Shown: in pieces, positions 46,662 through 54,531 of the stretch
Position numbering within the stretch: the first letter of the stretch is position 1
Layout of the letters: every line of letters starts with the position of its first letter
Origin: Variovorax paradoxus
GTDB taxonomy: Bacteria; Pseudomonadota; Gammaproteobacteria; Burkholderiales; Burkholderiaceae_C
Direction: 5' to 3'
Assembly: GCF_009755665.1 (NCBI RefSeq)
Contig: NZ_CP046622.1
Span: forward strand, 1,736,001-1,800,000
DNA: 64,000 nt
The notes under the pieces: generated by a model
The model's input: the letters and a program-made list of their open reading frames with translations, nothing else
Database searches by the model: none
What the model was told of the DNA's origin: nothing
Position numbers and translations under genes: made by a program

Positions 46662-47669
46662 TTGCGATTCCTTGCCCGACCGAATGGCCGCCTCGCGGCT
46701 TGCCTGTTTTCTTGCCTGACGGTCTGGGTGGCACAAGCCGCCGCCGCTGCGCCCGCGGAGCCTCCGCCCATCTTCGTGCTCAATTCGCTCGACGCCAGCG
46801 TCAGCGTGATCAATCCGGTCGACTGGACTGAAAAGCAGCGCATCGCCACCGGCAAGGAGCCGCACCACATCTACATGACGCCGGACGAAAAGTCGGTCAT
46901 TGTGGCCAATTCGGCGGGCGATTCGCTGACTTTTCTCAACCCGAGAACGGCCGAAGTGCAACGCGTGGTCTACGGCATCATCGATCCGTACCAGCTGCAG
47001 TTCTCGCGCGACATGAAGTGGTTTGTCACGGCGGCCAACCGGCTCAATCACGTCGACGTCTACCGCTGGGACGGCAAGGACCTGAAGCTCGTCAAGCGCA
47101 TTGCCACCGGCAAGACGCCCAGCCATATCTGGATCGACAACACCAGCACCGTCGCCTACGTGACCATGCAGGACAGCGACGAGCTCATCGCCGTCGATCT
47201 GCCGACGCAAAACATCCGCTGGCGCATGGCAACCGGCGCCATGCCGGCCGACATCTACGGCGTGCACAACGACAAGACCCTGCTCGTCGGCCTCACCGGT
47301 AGCGACGGCGTGCAGGTGTTCGACGTGGCGGGCCCCGAGCCCAAGCTGGTCGGCAAGATCCTGACCGGCAAGGGGGCTCACGCCTTTCGTTCGGCCGGAG
47401 ACGGCAAGAGCGTCTTCGTGAGCAACCGCGTGGCCAACACCATCAGCCGCATCGACCTGGCAACGCTGAAGGTCAGCGCCACCTACGCTGTTCCGGGCGG
47501 CCCCGACTGCATGGATGTGTCCGCCGACGGCAAGACGCTGTACGTAACCTCGCGCTGGGCCAAGAAGCTCAGCGTGATCGACCTGGACAGCCAGAAGGTC
47601 GTGCGCCAGGTCAATGTCGGCCGTTCGCCGCATGGCGTCTGGACCCTGGCCCATGCGAAAAGAATCTGA
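46662..47669 (+). CDS. Secreted YncE-like beta-propeller protein
   Basis: A 335-aa exported protein. The signal peptide (MRFLARPNGRLAACLFSCLTVWVAQAAAAA) is followed by seven propeller-blade repeats of the YncE/40-residue type: FVLNSLDASVSVIN, PHHIYMTPDEKSVIVAN, VFVSNRVANTISRIDLATLKV, and DVSADGKTLYVTSRWAKKLSVIDL. The start is a TTG at 46662, chosen because it yields the complete signal peptide, and no upstream ATG does so. It overlaps the deacetylase gene by 17 bases. The function of such propellers is generally unknown, with DNA or redox partners suggested for YncE. Confidence 0.83.
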   Translation: MRFLARPNGRLAACLFSCLTVWVAQAAAAAPAEPPPIFVLNSLDASVSVINPVDWTEKQRIATGKEPHHIYMTPDEKSVIVANSAGDSLTFLNPRTAEVQRVVYGIIDPYQLQFSRDMKWFVTAANRLNHVDVYRWDGKDLKLVKRIATGKTPSHIWIDNTSTVAYVTMQDSDELIAVDLPTQNIRWRMATGAMPADIYGVHNDKTLLVGLTGSDGVQVFDVAGPEPKLVGKILTGKGAHAFRSAGDGKSVFVSNRVANTISRIDLATLKVSATYAVPGGPDCMDVSADGKTLYVTSRWAKKLSVIDLDSQKVVRQVNVGRSPHGVWTLAHAKRI

Positions 47670-48492
47670 AGGGGTGCCGTCGGCAAGCCGGCAACGCCGG
47701 TTCCGCGGTATTCCTGGCGTTGTCTTCGCAGTTGCTTGCGCCGCCATGCCCGCGGCCTGGGCGCAGGGCGCCTCGTGCGAAAAGCCGGTCTACCTGACCT
47801 TCGACACCGGCCATATGGGCGTTGCGCCGCTGGTGGCCGACGTGCTCAAGCGCCAGAACGTGCGCGTCACCTTCTTTGCCGCCGCCGAGCGCACGCAGAC
47901 CGACGGCGACAGCCTCGACAGCCACTGGGCGCCATGGTGGAAGGCGAGGGCGGCCGAAGGCCATGAATTCGCCTCGCACACCTACGATCATGCGTACTGG
48001 CGCGGCGACCTCAAGGGCGTGGCGCCGAGCTTCCGCATCAAGCCCTCCGCGGGCGCGCTCGCGGGCCGTGAGTTCACCTGGAGCGCGGCCGAGTACTGCG
48101 CCAACATCGGCAAGGCGTCCGATCGGCTGGCCGCCATCACCGGCAAGAAACCGCTGCCGCTGTACCGTGCCCCGGGCGGCAAGACCTCGCCCCGGCTGCT
48201 CGCGGCAGCCAAGGCCTGCGGCTACGAACATGTGGGATGGTCGCCGGCCGGTTTCCTGGGCGACGAGTTGCCGAGCGAGAAGTTCAGCAACGAAAAGCTC
48301 CTGGCGCAGGCGCTGGAAACCATCCGCCCCGGAGACATCCTGCTGGCCCATCTGGGCATCTGGTCGCGCAAGGACCCGTGGGCGCCGGCCAATCTCGAGC
48401 CCCTGATCGTCGGCCTCAAGGCCAAGGGCTTCTGCTTCGAAACGCTGCGGCAGCATCCGCAGTACCGCGCCTGGATCGCGTCCCACCCCTGA
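47653..48492 (+). CDS. Secreted polysaccharide deacetylase (NodB family)
   Basis: A 279-aa carbohydrate esterase family 4-type enzyme. A signal peptide ends near AAWA. Motif 1 is LTFDTGH with the catalytic/metal Asp, motif 2 is EFASHTYDH with both zinc His residues, and motif 3 is LYRAPGGKTSP. Late motifs are seen in GDILLAHLG. Only one Asp is clear in motif 1 (TFDTG instead of TFDDG), as in a large CE4 subset. It likely deacetylates a cell-wall or exopolysaccharide glycan. Its ATG lies inside the propeller gene's end, so the two are coupled. Confidence 0.87.
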   Translation: MRKESEGVPSASRQRRFRGIPGVVFAVACAAMPAAWAQGASCEKPVYLTFDTGHMGVAPLVADVLKRQNVRVTFFAAAERTQTDGDSLDSHWAPWWKARAAEGHEFASHTYDHAYWRGDLKGVAPSFRIKPSAGALAGREFTWSAAEYCANIGKASDRLAAITGKKPLPLYRAPGGKTSPRLLAAAKACGYEHVGWSPAGFLGDELPSEKFSNEKLLAQALETIRPGDILLAHLGIWSRKDPWAPANLEPLIVGLKAKGFCFETLRQHPQYRAWIASHP

Positions 48493-48501
48493 GGCCTTGT
48501 C

Positions 48502-49476
48502 GTGATCGATTGGTTGACGGATACCTTTTCCGCGCTGCAAGGCTGGTTCTTCGAAACGCTGATCCAGCCGCTGGTGTTCGCGGTCGGCCTCGGCGGCTGG
48601 ACCGAAGACGCCTTCGACGCCACCGGCTGGCTGCTGGTCGGGTTCATCCAGGTCGCGGTGCTGCTCATGCTCATCGGGCCGCTGCAGCGCTGGCGCGCCG
48701 TCGAGCCGGTGACCGACCGCCGCGCCATCCGCATCGACGTGCTCTACACGCTGATTCATCGCCTGGGCCTTTTCCGGCTGGCCATGTTCTTCACGCTCGA
48801 GCCGTTCTTCGACGAAGCCATCGGGAGCCTGCGCATCGCGGGCTGGGGCACCTTTCACCTCGACGAAGCCTGGCCCGGCGTCACCGACGTGCCGTGGGTC
48901 GCCTTTGCAATCTACCTGGTGGTGCTCGACTTCGTGGGCTACTGGATTCATCGCGGCCAGCACCAGCTCAACTGGTGGTGGGGCCTGCATTCGCTGCACC
49001 ATTCGCAGCGCCAGATGACCATGTGGAGCGACGACCGCAACCATCTGCTCGACGACATCGTGCATGACACCCTCATCGTCATCGTGGCGCAGCTCATCGG
49101 CGTGGCACCCGGCCAGTTCATTGCGTTCGTCGCCTTCACACAGCTCAGCGAAAGCCTGCAGCACGCCAACCTGAAGCTCGGGTTCGGCGCCATCGGCGAG
49201 CGGCTGTGGATCAGCCCCCGCTTTCACCGGCTGCACCACAGCATCGGGCTGGGCCACGAGTCGCGCGGGGCCCACACCCTCGGCGGCCACAACTTCGGCG
49301 TGCTGCTGCCCTGGTGGGACATGCTTTTTCGCACCGCCAACTTCGAGCAGCGCTACGACCCGACCGGCATTCGCGACCAGGTGGAGCCCGGCGCCGACGG
49401 CCAACTGCGCGACTACGGCAGCGGCTTCTGGGCCCAGCAGTGGCTCGGGCTGAAGCGGATGGTCGGCCGCGGCTGA
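48502..49476 (+). CDS. Sterol desaturase / fatty acid hydroxylase family membrane protein
   Basis: A 324-aa integral di-iron oxygenase. About four or five membrane segments precede the His clusters HRGQH, HSLHHSQ and HRLHHS, which are the eight-His iron-binding set of the family. The start is GTG at 48502, nine bases after the deacetylase stop. Bacterial members hydroxylate or desaturate lipids such as sterol-like compounds, fatty acyl chains or carotenoids. The substrate is unknown. The pairing with a deacetylase hints at envelope modification, which is inference. Confidence 0.87.
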   Translation: MIDWLTDTFSALQGWFFETLIQPLVFAVGLGGWTEDAFDATGWLLVGFIQVAVLLMLIGPLQRWRAVEPVTDRRAIRIDVLYTLIHRLGLFRLAMFFTLEPFFDEAIGSLRIAGWGTFHLDEAWPGVTDVPWVAFAIYLVVLDFVGYWIHRGQHQLNWWWGLHSLHHSQRQMTMWSDDRNHLLDDIVHDTLIVIVAQLIGVAPGQFIAFVAFTQLSESLQHANLKLGFGAIGERLWISPRFHRLHHSIGLGHESRGAHTLGGHNFGVLLPWWDMLFRTANFEQRYDPTGIRDQVEPGADGQLRDYGSGFWAQQWLGLKRMVGRG

Positions 49477-49514
49477 CCGCTCGGCCCACGCCCAGGCGTT
49501 ATCCTTCGCACCCA

Positions 49515-50390
49515 ATGCGTCTGCTTCTCGACTCTTTCTGGCGTGCGGTTGCCTATTGCATGCTGCCGCGCGTGATCGTGCTCTCTTTGCTGCCGCTCGC
49601 CCTGATGGTGCTGCTGGCCGCGGGCTTCGGCTACTTCTACTGGGACGCGACGGTCGCATGGACGCGCGAGGCACTCGAGGCCTGGCCCCTGCTCGCGAGC
49701 TTCTGGGGCTGGATCGGGCGGCTCTTTTCGGGCGACGTCACGGCCGTGCTGGCGCCCCTTGTGGTGGTGTTTGCCGCCACGCCGCTGATCGTCGTGGTCT
49801 CGCTGGTCATCGTGGCCGGTTTCATGGCGCCGCCGCTGACCGCGCTGGTGGCGCACCGCCGCTTTCCCATGCTCGAGCGCAAGAAGGGCGCATCATTTTT
49901 CGGCAGCGTCGCGCGGTCGCTCGGCCTCACCGTGCTGGCGCTGATGGCGCTCGTGGTCTCGATGCCGCTCTGGCTCATTCCGCCGCTGGTGCTCATCTTG
50001 CCGCCGCTGATCTGGGGCTGGCTCACCTACCGCGTGATGAGCTTCGACGCGTTGGCCGAGCATGCCAGCGCCGAGGAGCGGGCCACGCTCCTGCGCGCGC
50101 ACCGCCTGCCACTGCTGTGCATCGGTGTGCTGTGCGGTTACCTGGGTGCCGCGCCCAGCATCGTCTGGGCATCGGGCCTGCTGTTTGCCGCCGCCTTCTT
50201 CGTGCTGGTGCCGCTGGCGATCTGGATCTACACGCTGGTGTTCGCCTTCTCTTCGCTCTGGTTCGGCCATTACTGCCTCGATGCCCTGGCGCAATTGCGG
50301 GCGCAACGCGCGGCAGCCGCGGCTTCGTCTGGTGGCGCCCCGGCCATCGAAGCCGACCAGGCCGTTCTTTCTCAATGGAAATCCCCATGA
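49515..50390 (+). CDS. EI24 domain / CysZ-like membrane protein
   Basis: A 291-aa protein with six or more hydrophobic segments and the EI24/CysZ fold pattern (LPLALMVLLAAGFGYFYWD; VVVSLVIVAGFMAPPLTALVAHRRFP; WLTYRVMSFDALAEHAS). CysZ proteins are sulfate channels, while EI24 relatives often have no assigned role. The final 30 residues are an Ala-rich cytoplasmic tail. The stop overlaps the ATG of the next gene by four bases. Confidence 0.8.
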   Translation: MRLLLDSFWRAVAYCMLPRVIVLSLLPLALMVLLAAGFGYFYWDATVAWTREALEAWPLLASFWGWIGRLFSGDVTAVLAPLVVVFAATPLIVVVSLVIVAGFMAPPLTALVAHRRFPMLERKKGASFFGSVARSLGLTVLALMALVVSMPLWLIPPLVLILPPLIWGWLTYRVMSFDALAEHASAEERATLLRAHRLPLLCIGVLCGYLGAAPSIVWASGLLFAAAFFVLVPLAIWIYTLVFAFSSLWFGHYCLDALAQLRAQRAAAAASSGGAPAIEADQAVLSQWKSP

Positions 50391-51187
50391 CCCGCGCATT
50401 CGGCCTGATCGTCGTCGGAGACGAAATTCTTTCGGGCAAGCGTGCCGACAAGCACATGCCCAAGGTCATCGAGCTGCTCGCCGCGCGCGGGCTGCAGCTT
50501 GGCTGGGCCGAATACGTCGGCGACGAGCCCACCCGCATCACGGCCGCGCTCGGCCGGGCCTTTGCCTCGGGCGACATCGTTTTTTCGACCGGCGGCATCG
50601 GCGCCACACCGGACGACCACACCCGCCAATGCGCCGCGCAGGCGCTGCGGGTGCCGCTCGAACTGCATCCCGAGGCCGAACTGCTGATTCGCGAACGCAT
50701 GCAGGACACCGCACGCGAGCAGGGCATTGCCTACGAGCCCGACCGGCCCGACAACATTCACCGCCTCAACATGGGCGTGTTCCCCAAGGGCGCGACGATC
50801 ATCCGCAACCCGTACAACAAGATCCCGGGCTTCAGCGTCGATCACGTCCATTTCGTGCCGGGCTTTCCCGTCATGGCTTGGCCGATGATCGAATCGGTGC
50901 TCGACACCCGCTATGCCGGCATGTTCACCAGCGGCCAGTCGGCAGAAAAGTCGGTCATCGTTTTTGGTGCGATGGAAGCCACCCTCACGCCGCTGATGCA
51001 AGCCATCGAGGCCACGCATGCCGGCGTCAAGGTGTTCAGCCTGCCGAGCGTCGACCACCCCGAATATGGCCGGCACATCGAACTCGGCGTCAAAGGCAAC
51101 CCGGTGCTGCTCGATGCCGCCTATTCCCAGCTGATCGAAGGGTTGCACGCCTTTGATGCCAAGCTTGGCCCAGAATTGGTGCGTTGA
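50387..51187 (+). CDS. MoaB/CinA-N-fold molybdopterin-binding domain protein
   Basis: A 266-aa protein with the MoCF-binding fold of CinA N-termini: LIVVGDEILSGKRADKHMPKVIELLAARG and FSTGGIGATPDDHTRQCAAQAL are the hallmark motifs. It lacks the C-terminal CinA amidase domain, so it is not full-length CinA. Similar stand-alone proteins act as nucleotide (ADP-ribose, FAD) pyrophosphatases or have unknown roles. Its ATG overlaps the EI24 gene. The start of its 3' end also carries half of a dyad before glnA. Confidence 0.83.
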   Translation: MTRAFGLIVVGDEILSGKRADKHMPKVIELLAARGLQLGWAEYVGDEPTRITAALGRAFASGDIVFSTGGIGATPDDHTRQCAAQALRVPLELHPEAELLIRERMQDTAREQGIAYEPDRPDNIHRLNMGVFPKGATIIRNPYNKIPGFSVDHVHFVPGFPVMAWPMIESVLDTRYAGMFTSGQSAEKSVIVFGAMEATLTPLMQAIEATHAGVKVFSLPSVDHPEYGRHIELGVKGNPVLLDAAYSQLIEGLHAFDAKLGPELVR

Positions 51188-51210
51188 AATTGAACGCACC
51201 AAATTGGTGA
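51176..51210. promoter_or_regulatory. NtrC-like half-sites upstream of glnA
   Basis: TTGGTGCGTT (51176–51185) and AACGCACCAA (51193–51202) are exact reverse complements. GCACC (51196–51200), AAATT and GGTGA (51206–51210) form a second dyad close to the NtrC consensus TGCACC-N5-GGTGCA. Spacing to the sigma-54 promoter is about 65–100 bases, suited to an enhancer. Confidence 0.65.
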
Positions 51211-51270
51211 TTATTCGCCTTCTTTTGGGGTTTGTACCCGTCGCCGGAGCCTCTTCGCAAGGGGCGACAA

Positions 51271-51286
51271 TGGCACAGAAACTGCA
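51271..51286 (+). promoter_or_regulatory. Sigma-54 promoter of glnA
   Basis: TGGCAC at −24 and TGCAT at −12 give the invariant GG-N10-GC (GG 51272–51273, GC 51284–51285), about 50 bases before the glnA ATG. Confidence 0.85.
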
Positions 51287-51333
51287 TCCCCCGTCCCTGT
51301 ATTCCTAACCACCATCCAACTCAGGAGAAACTG

Positions 51334-52749
51334 ATGGCAAAGACCGTCGCCGATGTACTCAAGCTCGTCAAGGAAAACGAGGTCAAGTTCATCGACTTCC
51401 GCTTCACCGACACCCGTGGCAAAGAGCAGCACGTGACCGTGCCGGTCTCGGCATTCGATGAAGACAAATTCACCTCGGGCCACGCGTTCGACGGCTCGTC
51501 CATTGCTGGCTGGAAGGGAATCGAAGCTTCGGACATGCAGCTCATGCCCGACCCCAACACCGCCAACATCGACCCCTTCTTCGAAGAAACGACGCTGATC
51601 CTGACCTGCGACGTGATCGATCCCGCCGACGGCAAGGCCTACGAGCGCGACCCGCGTTCGCTCGCCAAGCGCGCCGAGGCCTACATGAAGGCTTCGGGCC
51701 TGGGCGACACCGCCTACTTCGGTCCGGAACCCGAATTCTTCGTGTTCGACGGCGTTCGCTGGAAGAACGACATGTCGGGCTGCTTCGTCAAGATCGAATC
51801 CGAAGAAGCCTCGTGGAACACCGACAAGGAATACGAGCACGGCAACACCGGCCATCGCCCGGCAGTCAAGGGCGGCTACTTCCCGGTTCCCCCGGTCGAC
51901 AGCTTCCAGGACATGCGCTCGGAAATGTGCCTGGTGCTCGAATCGCTCGGCATTCCGGTCGAAGTGCATCACCATGAAGTGGCCAACGCCGGCCAGATGG
52001 AACTCGGCACCAAGTTCAGCACGCTGGTTCAGCGCGCCGACTGGGTCCAACTGCAGAAGTACGTGATCCACAACGTGGCCCATGCCTACGGCAAGACCGC
52101 CACCTTCATGCCCAAGCCCATCGTCGGCGACAACGGCTCCGGCATGCACGTGCACCAGTCGGTCTGGAAGGACGGCAAGAACCTGTTCGCCGGCGACGGC
52201 TATGCAGGCCTCTCGGACTTCGCGCTGCACTACATCGGCGGCATCATCAAGCACGCACGTGCCCTGAACGCCATCACGAACCCCGGCACCAACAGCTACA
52301 AGCGCCTGGTGCCCGGCTTCGAAGCCCCGGTGAAGCTGGCCTACTCGGCCAAGAATCGCTCGGCCTCGATCCGCATTCCGTTCGTGGCCAACCCGAAGGG
52401 CCGCCGCGTCGAAGCGCGCTTCCCCGATCCGCTGATGAACCCGTACCTCGGCTTTGCTGCACTGCTGATGGCCGGCCTCGACGGCGTGGAAAACAAGATC
52501 CATCCGGGCGAAGCCGCCAGCAAGGACCTGTACCACCTGCCGCCGGAAGAAGACGCGCTGATCCCGACCGTGTGCCACAGCCTCGACCAGGCGCTGGAAT
52601 ACCTCGACAAGGACCGTGCGTTCCTGACCAAGGGCGGCGTGTTCACCGATGCCTACATCGACGCGTACATCGAACTGAAGATGCAGGAAGTCACGCGCTT
52701 CCGCATGGCGACCCATCCGGTCGAGTTCGACATGTACTACTCGCTCTAA
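51334..52749 (+). CDS. glnA: Glutamine synthetase, type I
   Basis: A 471-aa dodecameric enzyme that assimilates ammonium into glutamine. It has the type I beta pattern: [21 protein letters not shown], metal and ATP residues in [11 protein letters not shown] and [18 protein letters not shown], and the adenylylation Tyr400 in [10 protein letters not shown]. GlnE control is therefore expected. Transcription is nitrogen-regulated through the sigma-54 promoter and NtrC-like sites. A ribosome site TCAGGAGA precedes the ATG, and a terminator follows. Confidence 0.97.
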   Translation: MAKTVADVLKLVKENEVKFIDFRFTDTRGKEQHVTVPVSAFDEDKFTSGHAFDGSSIAGWKGIEASDMQLMPDPNTANIDPFFEETTLILTCDVIDPADGKAYERDPRSLAKRAEAYMKASGLGDTAYFGPEPEFFVFDGVRWKNDMSGCFVKIESEEASWNTDKEYEHGNTGHRPAVKGGYFPVPPVDSFQDMRSEMCLVLESLGIPVEVHHHEVANAGQMELGTKFSTLVQRADWVQLQKYVIHNVAHAYGKTATFMPKPIVGDNGSGMHVHQSVWKDGKNLFAGDGYAGLSDFALHYIGGIIKHARALNAITNPGTNSYKRLVPGFEAPVKLAYSAKNRSASIRIPFVANPKGRRVEARFPDPLMNPYLGFAALLMAGLDGVENKIHPGEAASKDLYHLPPEEDALIPTVCHSLDQALEYLDKDRAFLTKGGVFTDAYIDAYIELKMQEVTRFRMATHPVEFDMYYSL

Positions 52750-52789
52750 ATCGGCGGGCGCAAGCCCCTCTGACGGGTAAGTAAGACAG

Positions 52790-52816
52790 AAAGGACGGCT
52801 ACGGCCGTCCTTTTTG
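52790..52816 (+). terminator. Intrinsic terminator after glnA
   Basis: AAGGACGGC, a TAC turn and GCCGTCCTT end in five T. It separates glnA from the downstream genes. Confidence 0.9.
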
Positions 52817-52894
52817 CTTGGCACGGAACATCTTGTCACCGATGGAGTCGAATTGCAGGAAAATGCGCCTTTGTCGCGCCATCCACCGATTCAC

Positions 52895-53413
52895 ATGAAG
52901 ACTGCTTCTCTCATTTTTCTGGCTGGTTCATTGTTGGCCGTCGCCGTGCCTGCCTCGTCGCAGGAGCGCGTGTGGCGCTGCGGCAATGAATACACCAACA
53001 ACTCGACCATTGCGCAGCAAAAAGGCTGCAAGGTCATGGAAGGCGGCAACGTCACCGTCGTGCAGGGATCCGGCATGCCGGCTCCGGCCGCCAGGTCCTC
53101 GGGCGGCGGCGGTGGCTCGTCCGCCGCGCGTGCGCCGGCCGGCAGCCCGCGCGTGGAAGGCGTCGACCAGCGCGCCCGCGACGGCGAAGCCCGTTCGGTG
53201 CTCGAGTCCGAGCTCAAGAAAGCCGAAGCTCGCCAGGCCGAGCTTCAAAAGGAATACAACAACGGCGAGCCCGAGAAGCAGGGCAGTGAAGGCCGCAACT
53301 ACCAGAAGTACCTCGATCGCGTGGCTGAAATGAAGGCCGAACTCGCGCGCAACGAGAGCGACATCGCAGGCATTCGCCGCGAACTCGGCCGCCTGCCAGC
53401 CAAGCAGCAGTAA
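52895..53413 (+). CDS. Secreted coiled-coil hypothetical protein (DUF4124-like) between glnA and glnL
   Basis: A 172-aa protein. The signal peptide is MKTASLIFLAGSLLAVAVPASS. A short DUF4124-like segment (VWRCGNEYTNNSTIAQQKGCKVMEGG) has a Cys pair. A Gly/Ser/Ala linker leads to a predicted coiled coil (ARSVLESELKKAEARQAELQKEYNN; KYLDRVAEMKAELARNESDIAGIRREL). The final stretch is highly charged. It lies after the glnA terminator and 15 bases before glnL. A role in nitrogen control is not evident, and it may simply share the position. Confidence 0.8.
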   Translation: MKTASLIFLAGSLLAVAVPASSQERVWRCGNEYTNNSTIAQQKGCKVMEGGNVTVVQGSGMPAPAARSSGGGGGSSAARAPAGSPRVEGVDQRARDGEARSVLESELKKAEARQAELQKEYNNGEPEKQGSEGRNYQKYLDRVAEMKAELARNESDIAGIRRELGRLPAKQQ

Positions 53414-53428
53414 ACAGCAGGACATTCA

Positions 53429-54508
53429 ATGGCATTTGGGAAGAAGGCGGCCGGCGCCAATCCGCGCTTTCAGTCCTTCGACCTGCTCTCCACGCTCATC
53501 GCAGTGGTCAGCACCAACGGTTCGGTGCTGTTTGCCAATGCGGCCCTCGAAGACGCGCTGGGCACGTCGCGCCGCACGCTCGAAGGCTCTCAGTTCGGGG
53601 CCTGCTTTCATGAGCCGCATGTGCTGCGCACCGCCATCGACGGCGCCCGCAGCAACGACTTTGCCACGCTGCGCTACGAAGCCTTCTTGCGCCGCGTCAA
53701 TCATGAGTTGATGCCGGTGCAGGTCACGCTCGCGCAGGGCGACAAGTCGGGCGAACTCGTCATCGAGATGTCGCCGCTCGAGCAGCAGGTGCGCCAGGAC
53801 CGCGAAGAGCGCCTGCTCGACCAGGCGCAGGCCAACAAGGAACTCATCCGCAACCTCGCGCATGAAATCAAGAACCCGCTGGGCGGCATTCGCGGCGCGG
53901 CGCAGCTGCTGCAGATGGAGGTCGAGTCGCGCGACCTCATCGAATACACGCAAGTCATCATCCATGAAGCCGACCGGCTGCAAACGCTCGTCGACCGCCT
54001 GCTGGCGCCGCACCGTCGCCCGCACGTGGTGGGCGACGTCAACATCCACGAGGTGTGCGAGCGCGTGCGCTCGGTCATTCTTGCGGAGTTTCCGCGCGAC
54101 CTGCACATCGAGCGCGACTTCGACGTCTCGATTCCCGAGTTTCGCGGCGACCGCGAACAACTCATCCAGGCCACGCTCAACATCGTGCACAACGCGGCGC
54201 AGGCCCTTGCCGAGCGCCGCGCAGCGGGAGACGCGCAGATCACTTTCAAGACGCGCATCGCCCGACAGGTCATATTCAACAAGCAGTGGTATCGATTGGC
54301 ACTGGAATTGCATGTCATCGACAACGGACCGGGTGTGCCGGACACGATCAAGGACCGCATCTTCTATCCGCTCGTATCGGGAAGAGAAGGCGGGACAGGG
54401 CTTGGATTGACGCTCGCACAAACTTTTGTGCAACAGCATCACGGCGTGATCGAGTGCGACAGCGTCCCGGGCCGAACCGATTTCAAGATACTGATTCCGC
54501 TGCCCTAG
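53429..54508 (+). CDS. glnL: Nitrogen regulation sensor kinase NtrB
   Basis: A 359-aa cytoplasmic histidine kinase. An N-terminal PAS domain (LLSTLIAVVSTNGSVLFANAALEDALG) is followed by the H-box NLAHEIKNPLGGIRGAAQLL with phospho-acceptor His145. The N-box is NIVHNAAQALAE, and a G-box with GGTGLGLTLAQTFVQQHHG completes the ATPase domain. There is no membrane segment, as in soluble NtrB. GlnB/PII controls it in relatives. It precedes glnG by 23 bases. Confidence 0.95.
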   Translation: MAFGKKAAGANPRFQSFDLLSTLIAVVSTNGSVLFANAALEDALGTSRRTLEGSQFGACFHEPHVLRTAIDGARSNDFATLRYEAFLRRVNHELMPVQVTLAQGDKSGELVIEMSPLEQQVRQDREERLLDQAQANKELIRNLAHEIKNPLGGIRGAAQLLQMEVESRDLIEYTQVIIHEADRLQTLVDRLLAPHRRPHVVGDVNIHEVCERVRSVILAEFPRDLHIERDFDVSIPEFRGDREQLIQATLNIVHNAAQALAERRAAGDAQITFKTRIARQVIFNKQWYRLALELHVIDNGPGVPDTIKDRIFYPLVSGREGGTGLGLTLAQTFVQQHHGVIECDSVPGRTDFKILIPLP

Positions 54509-54531
54509 CAGCCACGGCAACAAGGAGATGC

